DNA from: Natrinema sp. SYSU A 869
Lineage (GTDB): Archaea > Halobacteriota > Halobacteria > Halobacteriales > Natrialbaceae
DNA length: 64,000 nt
Direction of reading: 5' to 3'
NCBI RefSeq assembly: GCF_019879105.1
Contig: NZ_CP082247.1
Span: forward strand, 1 to 64,000
This document shows positions 17,319-28,228 of the stretch, in pieces. The position numbers and the translations under genes are program-made. The notes beneath the pieces were generated by a model that saw only the letters and a program-made list of their open reading frames with translations, made no database searches and was not told where the DNA came from. How positions within the stretch are numbered: the stretch's first letter is position 1; each line of letters starts with the position of its first letter.

Positions 17319-19213
17319 TCAGTCGTCCTCCCAGGGGAGTTCGTAGCTCGGGTCGTTCACGAAGCGGTCGAGGGCCGCCGACAGCGACAGTCGCGATCCG
17401 CTCGGGAGCGATACCCGGATCGCGTTCGACTCGGACTGCTCGCGCTCGCCGTCGTACTCGAGCGACGTGAATTCGTGTTCGCCGTAGGCACCGGCCTGCA
17501 CGATCAGTTCTCGGTCTTTGCCACCGCTGTTGACCAGCGTGACGGTGACGCCCTCGCGGGTGACGTCCTCGACTAGCGCCGCGACGCCCGGTGGAAGCCC
17601 GGGACGCTCGCGTTCGGGGTCGAAGTGGCGGACCTGTGCCATCACGAGGCCGCCGTAGTAGACGGGTTGTGGCGCGCCCATCGTGAGTTGGAGCAGTCCG
17701 CGGTGAAAGACCGGATTCCGGTCGCGGAGGTAATCCTCGTCGACGTCGTCGGAGACGCCGCCTTCCTCGCGCATGAGCGCGAGCTGGTCCTGCACGTGAG
17801 CGTGATTTGCTTCCATGATCCGCTCGGGATAGACGGAAAAGTCGCCGTCGAGGTACGCCAGCCAGGCGTACTCGTGGCCGGCACCGTGTTTGTTCGACGG
17901 GCGGTAGTCGACTTGTGTCCAGTCTCGCGTTCCCCAGTCGCGAAGCCGGTCGACGCGCGAGCGATCCTCCTCGGCGAGGGACATGTACCAGAGGTGGAAG
18001 GCGTAGGGGTCGTCCCGGTGGGGCTTGAACTCGTACCAGCCGTCGCGCCAGAGTACCTCGCCGTCGTCCTCCGTGAGCACTCCCGACGCATCATAGTGGT
18101 AGTCACCGGGATCACCGTACTTGTGCGGGACATACAGCGTGTCGTGGACGGCGTCCTCGCTGACCTTGATCCCGTTCTCAATTAGCACGTCGAGTTGCGA
18201 GCGTGGGAACTCGAGGTACTCCCGGTCGCCCTCCAGCAGAACGGCGTTCTCCGCGGCGACCGTCGGTCCGATGCCGACGTAGTGCCAGCCGCCCCACGAC
18301 CAGCCGTAGTAGCCACCAAACCACTTGCCGCCGGTGTACTCCCCGATCTCGCCCGAACGGCCGACGTTGTCGGGGATGATTCCGCCGTTTTCGGCGGTGC
18401 GCTCGCGCCACGCCTCGAGATAGTCGGTGACCCACTCCCGGTACCGGTCGTTGCCGGTGTGGAGGTAGGCGTTGGTCATCAGGCTCGTGACGTTGAGATT
18501 CAGCGGGATGTCCCCCTTTGCACACCGTTCGTTGAGGACCTCGAACAGTCGCTCCTCGTTTCCGGGGTCGAGCAGATCCGTCGCCTCGTCGAACTCGAGG
18601 TCCCGCCATGGGAGCCCGTGGCTCGCCCAGCGGTAGTCCGCGCCGTAGGGGTGGTGTTCGTACGCCGAAAAGTCACAGAAGTCCGGCCCATACTTCCGCT
18701 CATCGGCCCGCGGACGAGTCGGTTCTCGCCGTCGTAGTTGTTCACGTTTGCGTCATCGAAGTAGAGGTGTGCGAACCGCTCGGCTCGATCGACGACGAGG
18801 TCGTTGCCCGGTGCCGCCAGCCCCATGTTGTAGGTAAAGAGGTTGCCCTCGCCCATATGAAACCAGTCGCGACACTGCTCGAACTCGTCGACGACCATCG
18901 GATGGCCGAACGGCGTGTCGGTATCGGTACCGCGCTGCAGCGCCCCCTCGTAGGCGTCTTGGGCACGCTCGAGGAATCGGTCGTCACCACCCATCGCGTA
19001 CACCAGTGGCCAGTTATAGAACCCCTCGATCACGTCGTCGAAGCCGTCGACGCCGACGTGGTCGTCGGGCGGCCAGTAGGGCTCGCCGTCCTCGTCGAAA
19101 TAGTCGTCGACGAACCGATCGACGGCGTCCGCCATCGTCTCGAACAGATCACGCTGTAGCATGGCCCAGTCCGGTGGTCGTCTCTCGGTGTTGCTCGCCT
19201 GAATGTCGTACAT
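17319..19213 (-). CDS. Unrecognised alpha/alpha-toroid-like enzyme of a polysaccharide locus, frame broken once
   Basis: With one base restored at 18687-18689 (CCC) the two open parts join as SMGPDFCDFSAYEHHPYG, giving about 631 residues. The first 430 look helical and Trp/Tyr/Asp-rich like toroid glycosidases or lyases (YWPPDDHVGVDGFDD, DWFHMGEGNLFTYNMGLAAP, GGKWFGGYYGWSWGGW). The end is beta-rich (VALVEDVTREGVTVTLVNSGG). No signal peptide is present, so it is probably cytoplasmic. A TATA-like ACTATTAA (19240-19247) lies 30 bases before the ATG. I do not recognise the family; position among pectin genes suggests an oligosaccharide substrate. Confidence 0.6.
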
Positions 19214-19280
19214 ACTCGATGGCGTATCGCTCGGACAGGTTAATAGTTGGGTGCCAACGGTCCCGCTCTGATGGCGTCGA

Positions 19281-19646
19281 CTACGCGTCGAGGTTCCCTT
19301 TCGAGTCCCAGATCTCGGTCAGGAGGTCGACGAACAGCGTCGTCCGCTTTGGATAGCCGTCATCGGTCGTCTCCTCGAGCGGACAGTTCTCGAGGTTCGT
19401 CACGAGATCCGGAGTGTGGGGCAGGTCCCCGACGGCCTCGCGGACGTCAAACGTGATCGCGTTCTCGTCGTCCGTCTCGAGCCACGCGGCCGCGCTCTGT
19501 CGATCGGTGTACTCGATGGTGTACGTCTCTCCACCGGCTAACTCGACGATATGCTCCATGGAGCCGACCTCAAGGCTGTTGCCCTCGCGTTCCAGATAGA
19601 GCGTCTCGTCGGCGATCCGGGGTTCGTATCGGGGCTGGTCCGTCAT
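19281..19646 (-). CDS. Small conserved-looking acidic protein of unknown function
   Basis: This 121-residue protein starts MTDQPRYEPRIADETLYLER; an in-frame start 22 codons upstream is less likely because the added residues look non-coding. It has the acidic composition of a real haloarchaeal gene, is probably beta-rich in its first half (TYTIEYTDRQSAAAW), and has no signal or membrane segment. It precedes the toroid-like gene on the same strand by 67 bases, so they may act together, perhaps as an accessory protein. I recognise no domain. Confidence 0.6.
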   Translation of the reverse strand: MTDQPRYEPRIADETLYLEREGNSLEVGSMEHIVELAGGETYTIEYTDRQSAAAWLETDDENAITFDVREAVGDLPHTPDLVTNLENCPLEETTDDGYPKRTTLFVDLLTEIWDSKGNLDA

Positions 19647-19843
19647 TGTGTGGTAACTGAAATCATAGGGCACGAAGGCATAAATGATGTGTTCTTTCCT
19701 GCTTCTCGTCACGGACCACTACCGGTGTACCTATGAGACAGCGAAAAAGATCGATCGCTACCGAATGGGTCGGCTGCGAACTGACAGTTCCGTTTATCCG
19801 CTCAGTTTGTGCTTATTCCGGTCGTAGCGCGACCAGTGACTGA

Positions 19844-21949
19844 CTATTCGACCGTACGAGCGTTCGAACGCAGCCAGGCGTGCGTTCCGTTCTGGGGGAC
19901 GTTCAGACGCTGCCTGTTAACCGCGAGGTCGGGGTAGCCACCGACCGCCGATTGACTATCGATGTACGATCCGCCGCCGGTGGTGAGTTGCTCGAGCACG
20001 CGCTCATCGTGGTCTGTCCGGTCGGCTGGTCGCGCGCCGGCGTTCTCAAGGTTGTGTTCGACGACGTCCTCCGAATCCAGAACCTCGAGGTCCGCCGGCC
20101 AGAGCGGCCGCGAGTCGAGTCGCGTGATCCCGTCGCCGACCATCGGATTGTCTCCGCCCTCAAGGACGTTGTCGGCGGTGTACGCGTGGCCGTCGCCGAA
20201 GACGTTGGGCTGGTCGCTGACCGGTCGCCGGAAGACGTTGCCTTCGATGCTCGCCGCCGTATCGGGGTCCATCCAAATGCCGTCCCGGTAGTGGTAGACG
20301 AGATTGTTCGCGACGACGGTTCGGGTACCCTCCTTGAGCCGCGGGTTCCGATCGTAGTTGTGTGCCCAGACGTTGCCCGCGAGCGTGACGGTCTCCGAAT
20401 CGTTCCCGATCAGCGAGCCGTAGCCGTGATCACCCTTGTGATGAGTCGCGTCTTGCAGCGGCTCAGCGATCAGGCAGTTCGACACCGTCGTGTTCTCGGT
20501 ATCGTAGCCGACCGAGAGGTTCTCGTCGACTCCCCACGTCGCCGTACAGTGGTCGATAACGTTGTTTTCGGTGCCGTCCCCCGTTCTGATCCCGTCGGGT
20601 TCCCAGTCGCTGTCCGCCGTCAGGTTGGCGTCACCCGGCCGGACTCGGAGATGCTGGACCACACAGTCGTTCGCATTGATCCAGAGATCACCTTGAACGA
20701 GCGTGATCCCCGGCGATGGGGCCGTCTGGCCGGCGAGATAGAGTTCGTCGTTCGTCACCGTTAGGCGCTGCTCCTCGAGGTCGATCACGCCGCTCGTTTC
20801 GAAGACGACCAGACGAGGCCCGTCGACACTGACCGCGGCCGATAGCTGTCGCCGCGTCGGCTCGGTCACTTTGATCACGGGCGTGTCGTCGTCCAGCCAC
20901 GGTGCTGGATCCGCGAATCCGTCGGCGAGATCGACGTGCGATGCGCTCCGCGGACCGTTTCGAATCGTCCGGCCGTTCGAGCGACCGGGCGTCCCGACGG
21001 TTTCGGACGAGCCGACCGCAACGTCGCCGTCGCTCGTCTCGATGACCGTACGGTACTCGTAATACCGTCTGCTCGTGAGATCGTCGAGGCGGACGCGGAA
21101 CTCCCCTGGTTCCTCGAGAGTCCGTGCGGCAGTCGCCGTCCACGACTCGGTCGGCACCGCCCGATATTCGACGTACCACTCGGCCGAATCGGCCCCGCCC
21201 AGATCGGTTGCTTCGCCGTGGATCGTCGCCGACGTGGCCGTCACGTCGGTCGCGTCGCCCGTCGAGACGAACGGAACCCCTTCCTCGACGTCAACGCTCC
21301 CGGACACCTCGACGTCGCCGATGTCGCGGTTCGCACTCGGGTCGATTCCCGTCAGGTCGCGCAGTTCGGCGGTACAGAGCGTGCCGACGTTGTGGCTCGT
21401 AACCGGCAGCCCGACGAACGCCCCATCGCTCAGTTCGATGCGTTCTGCGTCGATATCGGCGATCAGCGTCCAGTCCTCCCCATCACTCGAGCCGTACGCC
21501 TCGAAGACATCGCCGCGCCGACGCAGGCGCAGCCACTCCGCCTCGAGACTTCCGTCAGCGACCTCGCTCTCGTCTTCGCCGCCCGACGTCGTGCTGACCG
21601 TCTCGGCTCCCTGCTCGGGCCGCCACTGAAGGGATGCCTCGCCGTTCGGCGTCCGTCGAAGCATTACGTTCTTGGCCGCGGGATCGAGTGACTCTCGGAC
21701 CATGATACCAGTCTTCGCGTTGGCATCAGTGTTCTCTAGGGAAGTGTTCCGCACCTGGATGTCAAAATCCCCGGTGACATCGTCATAGTAGAAGTGGAAC
21801 GCGTCTTCCGTATTCCAGATGTCCGCGCCGCCGCCGCGGATCGTAACGATGGTCGCTGCTGCGGCCGTCCCACTGGACAGCACTGCCGTTGTTACTCCAA
21901 GGCTCCCGACTCCGACCGCTCGAAGGAATGACCGCCTCTTATGTTTCAT
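19844..21949 (-). CDS. Exported pectate lyase, PL1 type, with N-terminal beta-sandwich and FN3 domains
   Basis: This 701-residue protein starts with a Tat signal (KRRSFLRAVG, likely cleavage after AAA near residue 33). Residues 35-200 form a concanavalin-like (DUF1349 type) domain beginning GGGADIWNTEDAFHFYY; 225-320 form a fibronectin III-like domain. The PL1 right-handed beta-helix follows, with PSPGITLVQG near 412, CTATWGVDENLSVGYDT near 470 and the Arg-bearing RNPRLKEG near 530. PL1 enzymes cleave polygalacturonate by beta-elimination with calcium. The N-terminal layout is shared with 54424-56835. The start is followed directly by the Tat signal. Confidence 0.88.
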   Translation of the reverse strand: MKHKRRSFLRAVGVGSLGVTTAVLSSGTAAAATIVTIRGGGADIWNTEDAFHFYYDDVTGDFDIQVRNTSLENTDANAKTGIMVRESLDPAAKNVMLRRTPNGEASLQWRPEQGAETVSTTSGGEDESEVADGSLEAEWLRLRRRGDVFEAYGSSDGEDWTLIADIDAERIELSDGAFVGLPVTSHNVGTLCTAELRDLTGIDPSANRDIGDVEVSGSVDVEEGVPFVSTGDATDVTATSATIHGEATDLGGADSAEWYVEYRAVPTESWTATAARTLEEPGEFRVRLDDLTSRRYYEYRTVIETSDGDVAVGSSETVGTPGRSNGRTIRNGPRSASHVDLADGFADPAPWLDDDTPVIKVTEPTRRQLSAAVSVDGPRLVVFETSGVIDLEEQRLTVTNDELYLAGQTAPSPGITLVQGDLWINANDCVVQHLRVRPGDANLTADSDWEPDGIRTGDGTENNVIDHCTATWGVDENLSVGYDTENTTVSNCLIAEPLQDATHHKGDHGYGSLIGNDSETVTLAGNVWAHNYDRNPRLKEGTRTVVANNLVYHYRDGIWMDPDTAASIEGNVFRRPVSDQPNVFGDGHAYTADNVLEGGDNPMVGDGITRLDSRPLWPADLEVLDSEDVVEHNLENAGARPADRTDHDERVLEQLTTGGGSYIDSQSAVGGYPDLAVNRQRLNVPQNGTHAWLRSNARTVE

Positions 21950-22160
21950 GGTAGTACACCATCAAACGCGACATCATGGATGCTGATAAATCTTTTTTCG
22001 GAGAGTTACCATTTTCTGTATATAGACGGCTGAAGCCCCGTTTCAGTAGTCGGTATGTGGTCTCCCGACGATACCGTCCCCTGAATCGCCTCGGACTCAA
22101 AACTGGTTTCACCCGGTATAACGGGAACTGATACAATTCGAATGCTATCGGCCGTGCCCC

Positions 22161-22933
22161 TTACGAGAACTTGGTATTGAGTTCGATGACGTTTGCGGCT
22201 CGTTGGACGCTCTCGGCCAGTTCACCGTGGAGGTAGTCGTCCGTGATCCGACTGGCCGGACCGGTGATACTAATGGCACCGAGCACCGTTTCCCCGTTCC
22301 TGACGGGTGCGGCGACACAGCGGAGTCCCTCGATGTTCTCTTCGTCGTCGATCGCATACCCCCGCTCGGAGATCGTGTCGAGGTTCTCGTAGAGGGTGCG
22401 CTGATCGGTGATCGTTTTCGGCGTTTTCGGCGCAAGCGCCGCCTCATTGATGATCGTCTCTCGTCCCTCGGGTGGAAGAAATGCGAGGATTGCCTTTCCG
22501 AGCGAGGTCGAGTACATTGGTTGCTTCCCACCGGCGCGTGATGCCGTCTCAACGGCCTGATTCCCCTCGCTTTGTAAAGGTAGGATACCTTCCCGTGTTC
22601 CTCGAGACCAAACTGAGCGATTTCCCCCGTATCAGCGGCCAGTTCGTCGACCTCATCGACGATCACATCGTAGTTGGCGACCTGATCACGGACGTCGTTC
22701 GCCATGTCCAGCACCTGAAGGCTCAGTCGGTAGCCGTCTCCGTGGCGAACGATGATCTCCTGGCTCTCGAGCGTCTGAAGATGGCTGTGAATCGTGCTCT
22801 TCGAATGGTCGAGTTCATCAGCCAGTTCAGTCACGCTGACCTGATCGTTTGTTCGGACGGCATTGAGGATATTGAACGCGATCTCGACTGATTGGATCCG
22901 ACGACCGGTTCGTTCCTTGGGGGGGTTTGCCAT
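22161..22933 (-). CDS. IclR-family transcriptional regulator, frame broken once
   Basis: About 257 residues after one G is restored at 22563-22566, which joins YLYKARG to NQAVETASRAGGKQPMYSTS. Residues 12-75 form the winged helix (VSVTELADELDHSKSTIHSHLQTL) and the rest the effector-binding domain ending RCVAAP, GAISITGP and ANVIELN. It lies between two pectate lyase genes and is a natural candidate to regulate them. A palindrome covers its own TATA region (22956-22969), which suggests autoregulation. If the shift is real in the organism, the regulator is lost. Confidence 0.85.
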
Positions 22934-22955
22934 GTGAGAACAGAGTGCGTTTCAG

Positions 22956-22984
22956 ACACATAAGTGTGTTCCCCAGGAGGGAAC
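22956..22984. promoter_or_regulatory. Overlapping palindromes at the IclR promoter
   Basis: ACACA-TAAG-TGTGT (22956-22969) covers the place where a TATA box for the ATG at 22933 should be, and GTTCCCCAGGAGGGAAC (22968-22984) follows immediately. The second is one of five 17-base GTTC-N9-GAAC sites in the window. A protein bound here would block the promoter, as expected of an autoregulatory operator (inference). Confidence 0.55.
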
Positions 22985-23274
22985 CATCAGCGACGGAATC
23001 GACCGTCAGATGAAGTACCGTGACCGGAACCGGAACGAGGAGCGGCGTCCGGCTACTCGCTTGCTGTGTGAGACTGTCAAACACTCGCGCCCTTGATCGC
23101 GTTTCCGAATTACCATCGGTGCTATCGCTTCGACCGCCGGTTACGCCGTCAGTGGTAGTGCGAGTATTTTCCTCTCGCGAACACCGCTCAAGTCCCGAAT
23201 ATCGGTTCATAGTATCCTAACGGCACCTCGCTCGGAATCGACCGGTCCAATTCCCGGAGATCAGTCTCTATATA

Positions 23275-23349
23275 TTACATTCCTATGCTCGTAACCCAGG
23301 AGCAAACTACTTACAATCGTACTGATGTAAAGGTTCGGCGAGTGGGAAC
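23275..23349. promoter_or_regulatory. Composite operator: two TTACA dyads plus a GTTC dyad
   Basis: Site 1 (23275-23294) is TTACA-N10-CGTAA, with one arm mismatch. Site 2 (23311-23330) is a perfect TTACA-N4-TA-N4-TGTAA. Site 3 (23333-23349) is GTTCGGCGAGTGGGAAC. Both N10 spacers have TA at the exact centre. Sites 2 and 3 are two bases apart, the same order as at 49088-49125. The cluster is about 340 bases upstream of the IclR start. Confidence 0.6.
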
Positions 23350-23588
23350 CGTTGAATGACAGCATCACTGCCGACTTCGGCAACACCGGCGGAAACAAAG
23401 TGGTTTCGACGGTCGAGCGATCGGGTATCACGACGTCGTCAGTGATCATCGGATCGAGCGCGCGAACGGAGCGGCGGACGGCGACGGGAGAACAAATACA
23501 CCGAAAAAGGGACCATCAGCCGTCGCGCTCTCGTCGCTCGTCGTTGCGTTCGCACAGCGACGGCCGGCCGGTCACTGCGATCGCGCAG

Positions 23589-24967
23589 TCAAGGCGGGCT
23601 CGCACCGGGATCTTCGACTGCTCGAGTCCACTGTGCGAGCCACGGTCCCAGATCGTCGTCCGGCACGTCCAGCGAGTGCGTCGTTTCCGCGTGGTCGGGG
23701 TAGCCGCCGACTGCCGCCTGACTGTCGATGATCGCGCCCGTCCCGTTCCGGACGTGCTCGAGGATCCGTTCGTCGTGCTCGGTGCGGTCGACGGGGCGAG
23801 CGCCGACGCCCGAAAGCACGGCCTCGTAGGCGTGCTCTCCCCGGACCGTTTCTAGCCCGTCGGGCCAAAGCGGTCGTCGGCTGGCCATCGTGATTCCGCT
23901 CCCGGTTCCCGTCACCGGCATCGACTCGGGGTCGGTCTGGTTGTATGCGATGTAGGCCGTTATCGGCCCCTTCGCGTCGGTATAGGTCGCCCCGATGATG
24001 GACTCGTCCGTGGACGTTCGCGGTCCCGCACGGTAGTAGTTCCCGACGATGACGGCGGTCGTCTCATCGTCGACACCGCCGCCGAGATTGAGCGCGCGCT
24101 CGAAGTTGTAGCCGACGTTGTTCGCGACGATCGCGCTCGAGCCGCCTTTGAGCCGCGGGTGACGGGCGACCATGTTCGCCCAGAGGTTCCCCGCGATGGT
24201 CACCCGCTTGCTGCGATCCATCACCAGCGTGCCGTAGGAGTGAGCCCCTTCGGGTGAATCGAGTCGTTCAGACACTCTGCGATGAGGTTGTTACTGAACG
24301 TCACGTCGGGCTTCTCGGGGCCGCTGTTGGTCGAGACGCTCTCGTCGGTTCCCCAGCTCACCGAGCAGTGGTCGAAGATGACGTTCGAGCCGCCGGCGTT
24401 GCTCAGGCAGTCGATCTCCGCCGGGATATCGTCGCCGGGCCGAACGCGAACGTGCTGGACGATCACGTTATCAGCGTCGACGCTGAGTCCGCCCCGGATG
24501 AGCGTGATACCCGGAGACGGCGCGGTCTGGCCCGCGACGTAGAGTCCAGGCCGATCGACCGCGAGCGACTCGCCCTCGAGGTCGACGACGCCCCCGACTT
24601 CGAAGACGACGACCCGGGGGCCGCGCTGATCGATCGCCCAGCGGAGCGACCCCTCACCGGAGCCCTCGAGTGTCGTTACCGTGAGCACGTCGGGCGCGGT
24701 TCCGGCGAGCCACGAGGCGTCGGCGAACCCGTCCGTCGCTCTGATATGAGAGTTCGCCGAGTCGGCAAGGAAGTCCGCGTCGAACCCCGACGAATCGTCG
24801 GAGTCGGTCTCCCCGCTCTCGGGAGTCGAATCGTCGGCGCTCGACTTGAGTGTACTGCAGCCGGCTACCGTCCCGGTGAGGGCGGTTCCGGTGAGAGCCA
24901 GCAGGTTCCGTCGGCCGAACCGATACCGCCTGCCGAGACGGGCAGTACCGCTGCTTGGTCGATCCAT
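23589..24967 (-). CDS. Pectate lyase, PL1 type, exported lipoprotein, frame broken once
   Basis: Restoring one G at 24245-24248 joins SIHPKG to AHSYGTLVMDR and gives about 459 residues. The N-terminus has a Tat motif (FGRRNLLALTG) and lipobox TVAGC, so unlike the other three PL1 proteins it is membrane anchored. The beta-helix has PSPGITLIRG, HCSVSWGTDESVS and the Arg-bearing HPRLKGG. A GWS-like accessory domain is absent; an acidic linker of about 40 residues follows the lipobox. The ATG at 24967 is chosen for the Tat signal; upstream in-frame ATGs exist. It probably acts at the cell surface on pectate. Confidence 0.82.
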
Positions 24968-25106
24968 GTCACCGCCCATGAACCACCTTCGCTTAAATCT
25001 TGGCGGAGCGGCCGCGTGACCGGTCACTACGGGATTTGATTCTCGATGTATCTGACAGAACGGTAGCAGAATTCACAAGTACCAGTCGCCGTACGGGGAA
25101 CCTAGG

Positions 25107-26678
25107 ATGTCTGCGACACTGGCCGAGGAGTTCGTCGATGCCGTCCGCCGACACACGGACGCGATTCTGGCGGACGGCCGCGACCGATACGGCGAGACCG
25201 AGACCCCGCTGTTCGCCGACGCGATCGATCCCGTCGCCGGCGACGCGGTAGCCTATGACGCCCGCGACGTCGACGCGGACCGGCGGCTGTCGAACGTCGC
25301 GACACAACAGGAGTTCCTCCGGACGCTCGTCGCCCTGAGCCGGCTCGACGGCGACGAACGGTACCGATCGGTAGCCACCGACACCGTCGAGTGGTTTCTC
25401 GAGAGCCTCACGGACGCCCGAGGGCTCCCCTACTGGGGCGGCCACGTCGCCTACGATCTCGACGCGGACGAGCTGGCGACTAACAAGGACGGTCCCCACG
25501 AGCTGAAGTTCGAGTACCCGTTCTATGACCTGTTCTGGGAGGTCGATGAGGCCGCGACCCGCCGGCTCGTCGAGGCGTTCTGGACAGCGCACGTGTTCGA
25601 CTGGTCGAGACTCGACTTCAACCGCCACGGCGACCTCAACGACTGGCGTAACGACGAGTACGACTACGCCGACGAGACCGACGCGTCGATCGACGACCCC
25701 TGGGACCACGAATACGATGGGGGCGACGTCTTCTTCTGGGGGAGCGGACTCACCTTTGTCAACACGGGGAGCGACCTCTACTACGCCGCGGGTCGGCTCG
25801 CCGAACTCGATGACGACGACGACCCGCTGCGGTGGGGGCGGCGTCTGGCTCGTCGCTACGTCGAGACCCGACAGGAGCCGGGGATCAGCGGATACCAGTT
25901 CAGTCAACACCCGAGTTACTGCAACGGTCCCGAGATTCGGGGCGACCGAGCGCAGTACCAGTTCGCGCCGTATATCCCCGGCGACCACCGCGTGTACGAA
26001 GGGACGCTGTTCCGGCCGCGACCGATCGTTCAACGCCGGCAACTGGAACTCGGCGAGCGCCTCGGTGACCGGGGGGACGCGTTCGAGCGGTGGGTGCTCG
26101 AGGAACTGCGGGCGTGGCGCGAGGCGGCCTACCGCCCGGAGCGCAACGAGTTCGAGCCGATGTTGACCGACGGGTTCAGTCTGGAGGGATTCGTCATCCG
26201 CCGCGAGGGCTATTTCGGTCCCAAGGGTCGCGTGATCGACCCGATCGAGGCCGACGCGGACTTCCTCTGGACGTACGCGACGGCCTACCGGACGGCGGGC
26301 GACGACGACTGCTGGCGGATGGCCCGCGACATTGCGCGGGGACTAGCGTTGGGCGACATCGGTGCGCCCGGCGGTGACGGGGTCGACCTCGAGAGCGATC
26401 CAGCCCTTGCGGATTACAGGGCAGTGTACGGGTTACTGGCACTCTACGAGGCGACGGATCGCGACACCTACCGCGACGCTGCAGCGCGTATCGGCGAGAC
26501 CGTCCTCAAGGCGCGCACGAACGACGACGACCTGTTCGTCGACGACGAGGGACGAATCCTCCTTGAGGATCCGGTTCCGCTGTCGCTGTTGCATCTGGCG
26601 GCGGCGCTGCGCGGTGATGACCGTTCCCGCCTCCCAACACCGATTGGGGATCGGCGATCGCCCGAGGGCGGCATATAG
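25107..26678 (+). CDS. Cytoplasmic pectate lyase family 2 exolyase (PelW-like)
   Basis: This 523-residue protein resembles PL2 exopolygalacturonate lyases. The family features LFADAIDPVAGDAV (near 37), SNVATQQEFLRTLVALS (near 65), LPYWGGHVAYDL (near 107), GPHELKFEYPFYDLFWEV (near 130) and DWSRLDFNRHGD (near 170) are present; the fold is an alpha/alpha barrel using a metal. No signal peptide is seen, as in Erwinia PelW, so it should release disaccharide units from imported oligogalacturonides. It begins a rightward run with the GH4 and GH28 genes. Family assignment is from memory of the motifs. Confidence 0.78.
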   Translation: MSATLAEEFVDAVRRHTDAILADGRDRYGETETPLFADAIDPVAGDAVAYDARDVDADRRLSNVATQQEFLRTLVALSRLDGDERYRSVATDTVEWFLESLTDARGLPYWGGHVAYDLDADELATNKDGPHELKFEYPFYDLFWEVDEAATRRLVEAFWTAHVFDWSRLDFNRHGDLNDWRNDEYDYADETDASIDDPWDHEYDGGDVFFWGSGLTFVNTGSDLYYAAGRLAELDDDDDPLRWGRRLARRYVETRQEPGISGYQFSQHPSYCNGPEIRGDRAQYQFAPYIPGDHRVYEGTLFRPRPIVQRRQLELGERLGDRGDAFERWVLEELRAWREAAYRPERNEFEPMLTDGFSLEGFVIRREGYFGPKGRVIDPIEADADFLWTYATAYRTAGDDDCWRMARDIARGLALGDIGAPGGDGVDLESDPALADYRAVYGLLALYEATDRDTYRDAAARIGETVLKARTNDDDLFVDDEGRILLEDPVPLSLLHLAAALRGDDRSRLPTPIGDRRSPEGGI

Positions 26679-26749
26679 GGTCAGCAGATGCGGCAGGATT
26701 GTTACCAAATGCCAATTCTTTTGACGGATTCCGCCCGCGTAGTATACGC

Positions 26750-28170
26750 ATGCATCAACTCGGTAGTCGGTCGAGAAACGCGACACCCCGTGTGAAGATC
26801 GGATACGTCGGAGGCGGAAGCCAAGGCTGGGCACATACCCTCATCAACGACCTCGCGCAGTGCGGTGACATTGCCGGGACGGTGGCGCTGTACGACGTCG
26901 ACCACGAGGCCGCTACGAAAAACGCCGAACTGGGGAACGAGATCGTCGAGCGCGAGAGCGCCGACGGAGAGTGGACGTTCGAGGCCTATCGCGAGATGGA
27001 CGACGCCCTCGCTGGCGCCGACTTCGTCGTCTGCTCGATTCAGGACCCGCCAGCGGAGACGTTCGTTCACGACATCGACGTTCCCAAGCAGTACGGCATC
27101 CATCAGCCGGTCGCCGACACCGTCGGCCCCGGCGGGATCCTGCGCTCGATGCGGGCGATCCCCCAGTACCGCGAGATCGCGGCGACGGTCCGCGAGCAGT
27201 GCCCCGACGCCTGGGTGATCAACTACACGAACCCGATGACCGTCTGCACCCGGACGCTCTACGAGGAGTACCCCGATATCAAGGCCATCGGGCTCTGCCA
27301 CGAGGTGTTCAAGTTTCAGGAACAGTTCGCCGACATCGCCGAGCGATACGTCGACGAGGCCGAGAACGTCGACCGCGAGGAGGTCCGCGTGAACGTCAAG
27401 GGGATCAACCACTTCACGTGGATCGACGAGGCGCGGTGGCGCGGCTACGATCTCGTCCGCTATCTCGAGGACGAACTCGAGGAGCGGAAGCCCCTGAAGG
27501 GGTTCGATTCCGGCGAGATGGCCGACGCGTCCTACTGGGTCAACAACTACCGCGTTGCGTTCGACCTCTACGAGCGGTTCGACCTGCTGGGCGCGGCCGG
27601 CGACCGCCACCTCGTCGAGTTCGTCCCCTGGTACCTCGACGTCGACGACCCCGAAGAGCTTCACCAGTGGGGGATCCGATTCACGCCGAGTTCGGCACGG
27701 CTACCGGACGAGGGACCGACCCAGACCGAACGATACCTCTCGGGCGACGACGAGTTCGAGTTCTCCGAGTCCGGCGAGGAGGCCGTCGACATATTCCGGG
27801 CGCTGTTAGGGCTCGAGCCCGTCGAAACGCACCTGAACTACCCCAACGAGGGACAAGTCGTCGACCTCCCTGAGGGAGCCGTGGTCGAAACGAACGCGCT
27901 GCTCACCGGTGACAACGTCTCACCGATCACCGCAGGCTCGCTTCCCCCGAGGTTCGCTCGATGGTGATGACTCACGTGACCAATCAGGAGACGCTCGTCG
28001 AGGCCGGGGTCGAGGGCGACCTCGATCGGGCGTTCCGAGCGTTCCTGAACGATCCGCTCGTCACGATCGAGCGAACTGCTGCCGAGGACCTGTTCGTCGA
28101 GCTCGTCGACCGCGAACGCGAGTACCTCGAGACGTGGAATCTCGAGGAAGCCGATATCCTCGCGGCATAA
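26750..28170 (+). CDS. GH4 alpha-galacturonidase/alpha-glucuronidase-type enzyme, frame broken once
   Basis: About 473 residues once a C is restored in CCCCC at 27944-27948, joining AGSLP to EVRSMVMTHVTNQETLVEAG. GH4 enzymes use NAD and a metal in a redox-elimination mechanism. The NAD motif GYVGGGSQGW is near residue 17, NYTNPMTVC near 160, the metal-binding CHEV near 183 and GINHFTW near 220. CHEV is the motif of the uronic-acid-specific GH4 branch. In this context it should split galacturonate from small oligomers. It is cytoplasmic and 71 bases after the PL2 gene. Confidence 0.85.
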
Positions 28171-28228
28171 GGGAGACATCGTTTCCGGCGAGGTCGACGG
28201 TCGGTCGTCGGGTCACCACTGGCGCAAC

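Larger units (their letters stand above)
22934..23588. other. Intergenic regulatory region upstream of the IclR gene
   Basis: These 655 bases hold no convincing gene. They hold one palindrome on the IclR promoter, one GTTC-N9-GAAC site next to it, and a cluster of two TTACA dyads followed by another GTTC-N9-GAAC site at 23275-23349. The remainder (23350-23588) shows nothing I can interpret beyond the 3' side of the neighbouring lyase gene. Confidence 0.55.

Noticed and set aside
27941-27950. Programmed frameshift in the GH4 gene
   Set aside because: A run of C could suggest slippage, but similar one-base defects occur in unrelated genes across the window, so an error pattern is the simpler account.
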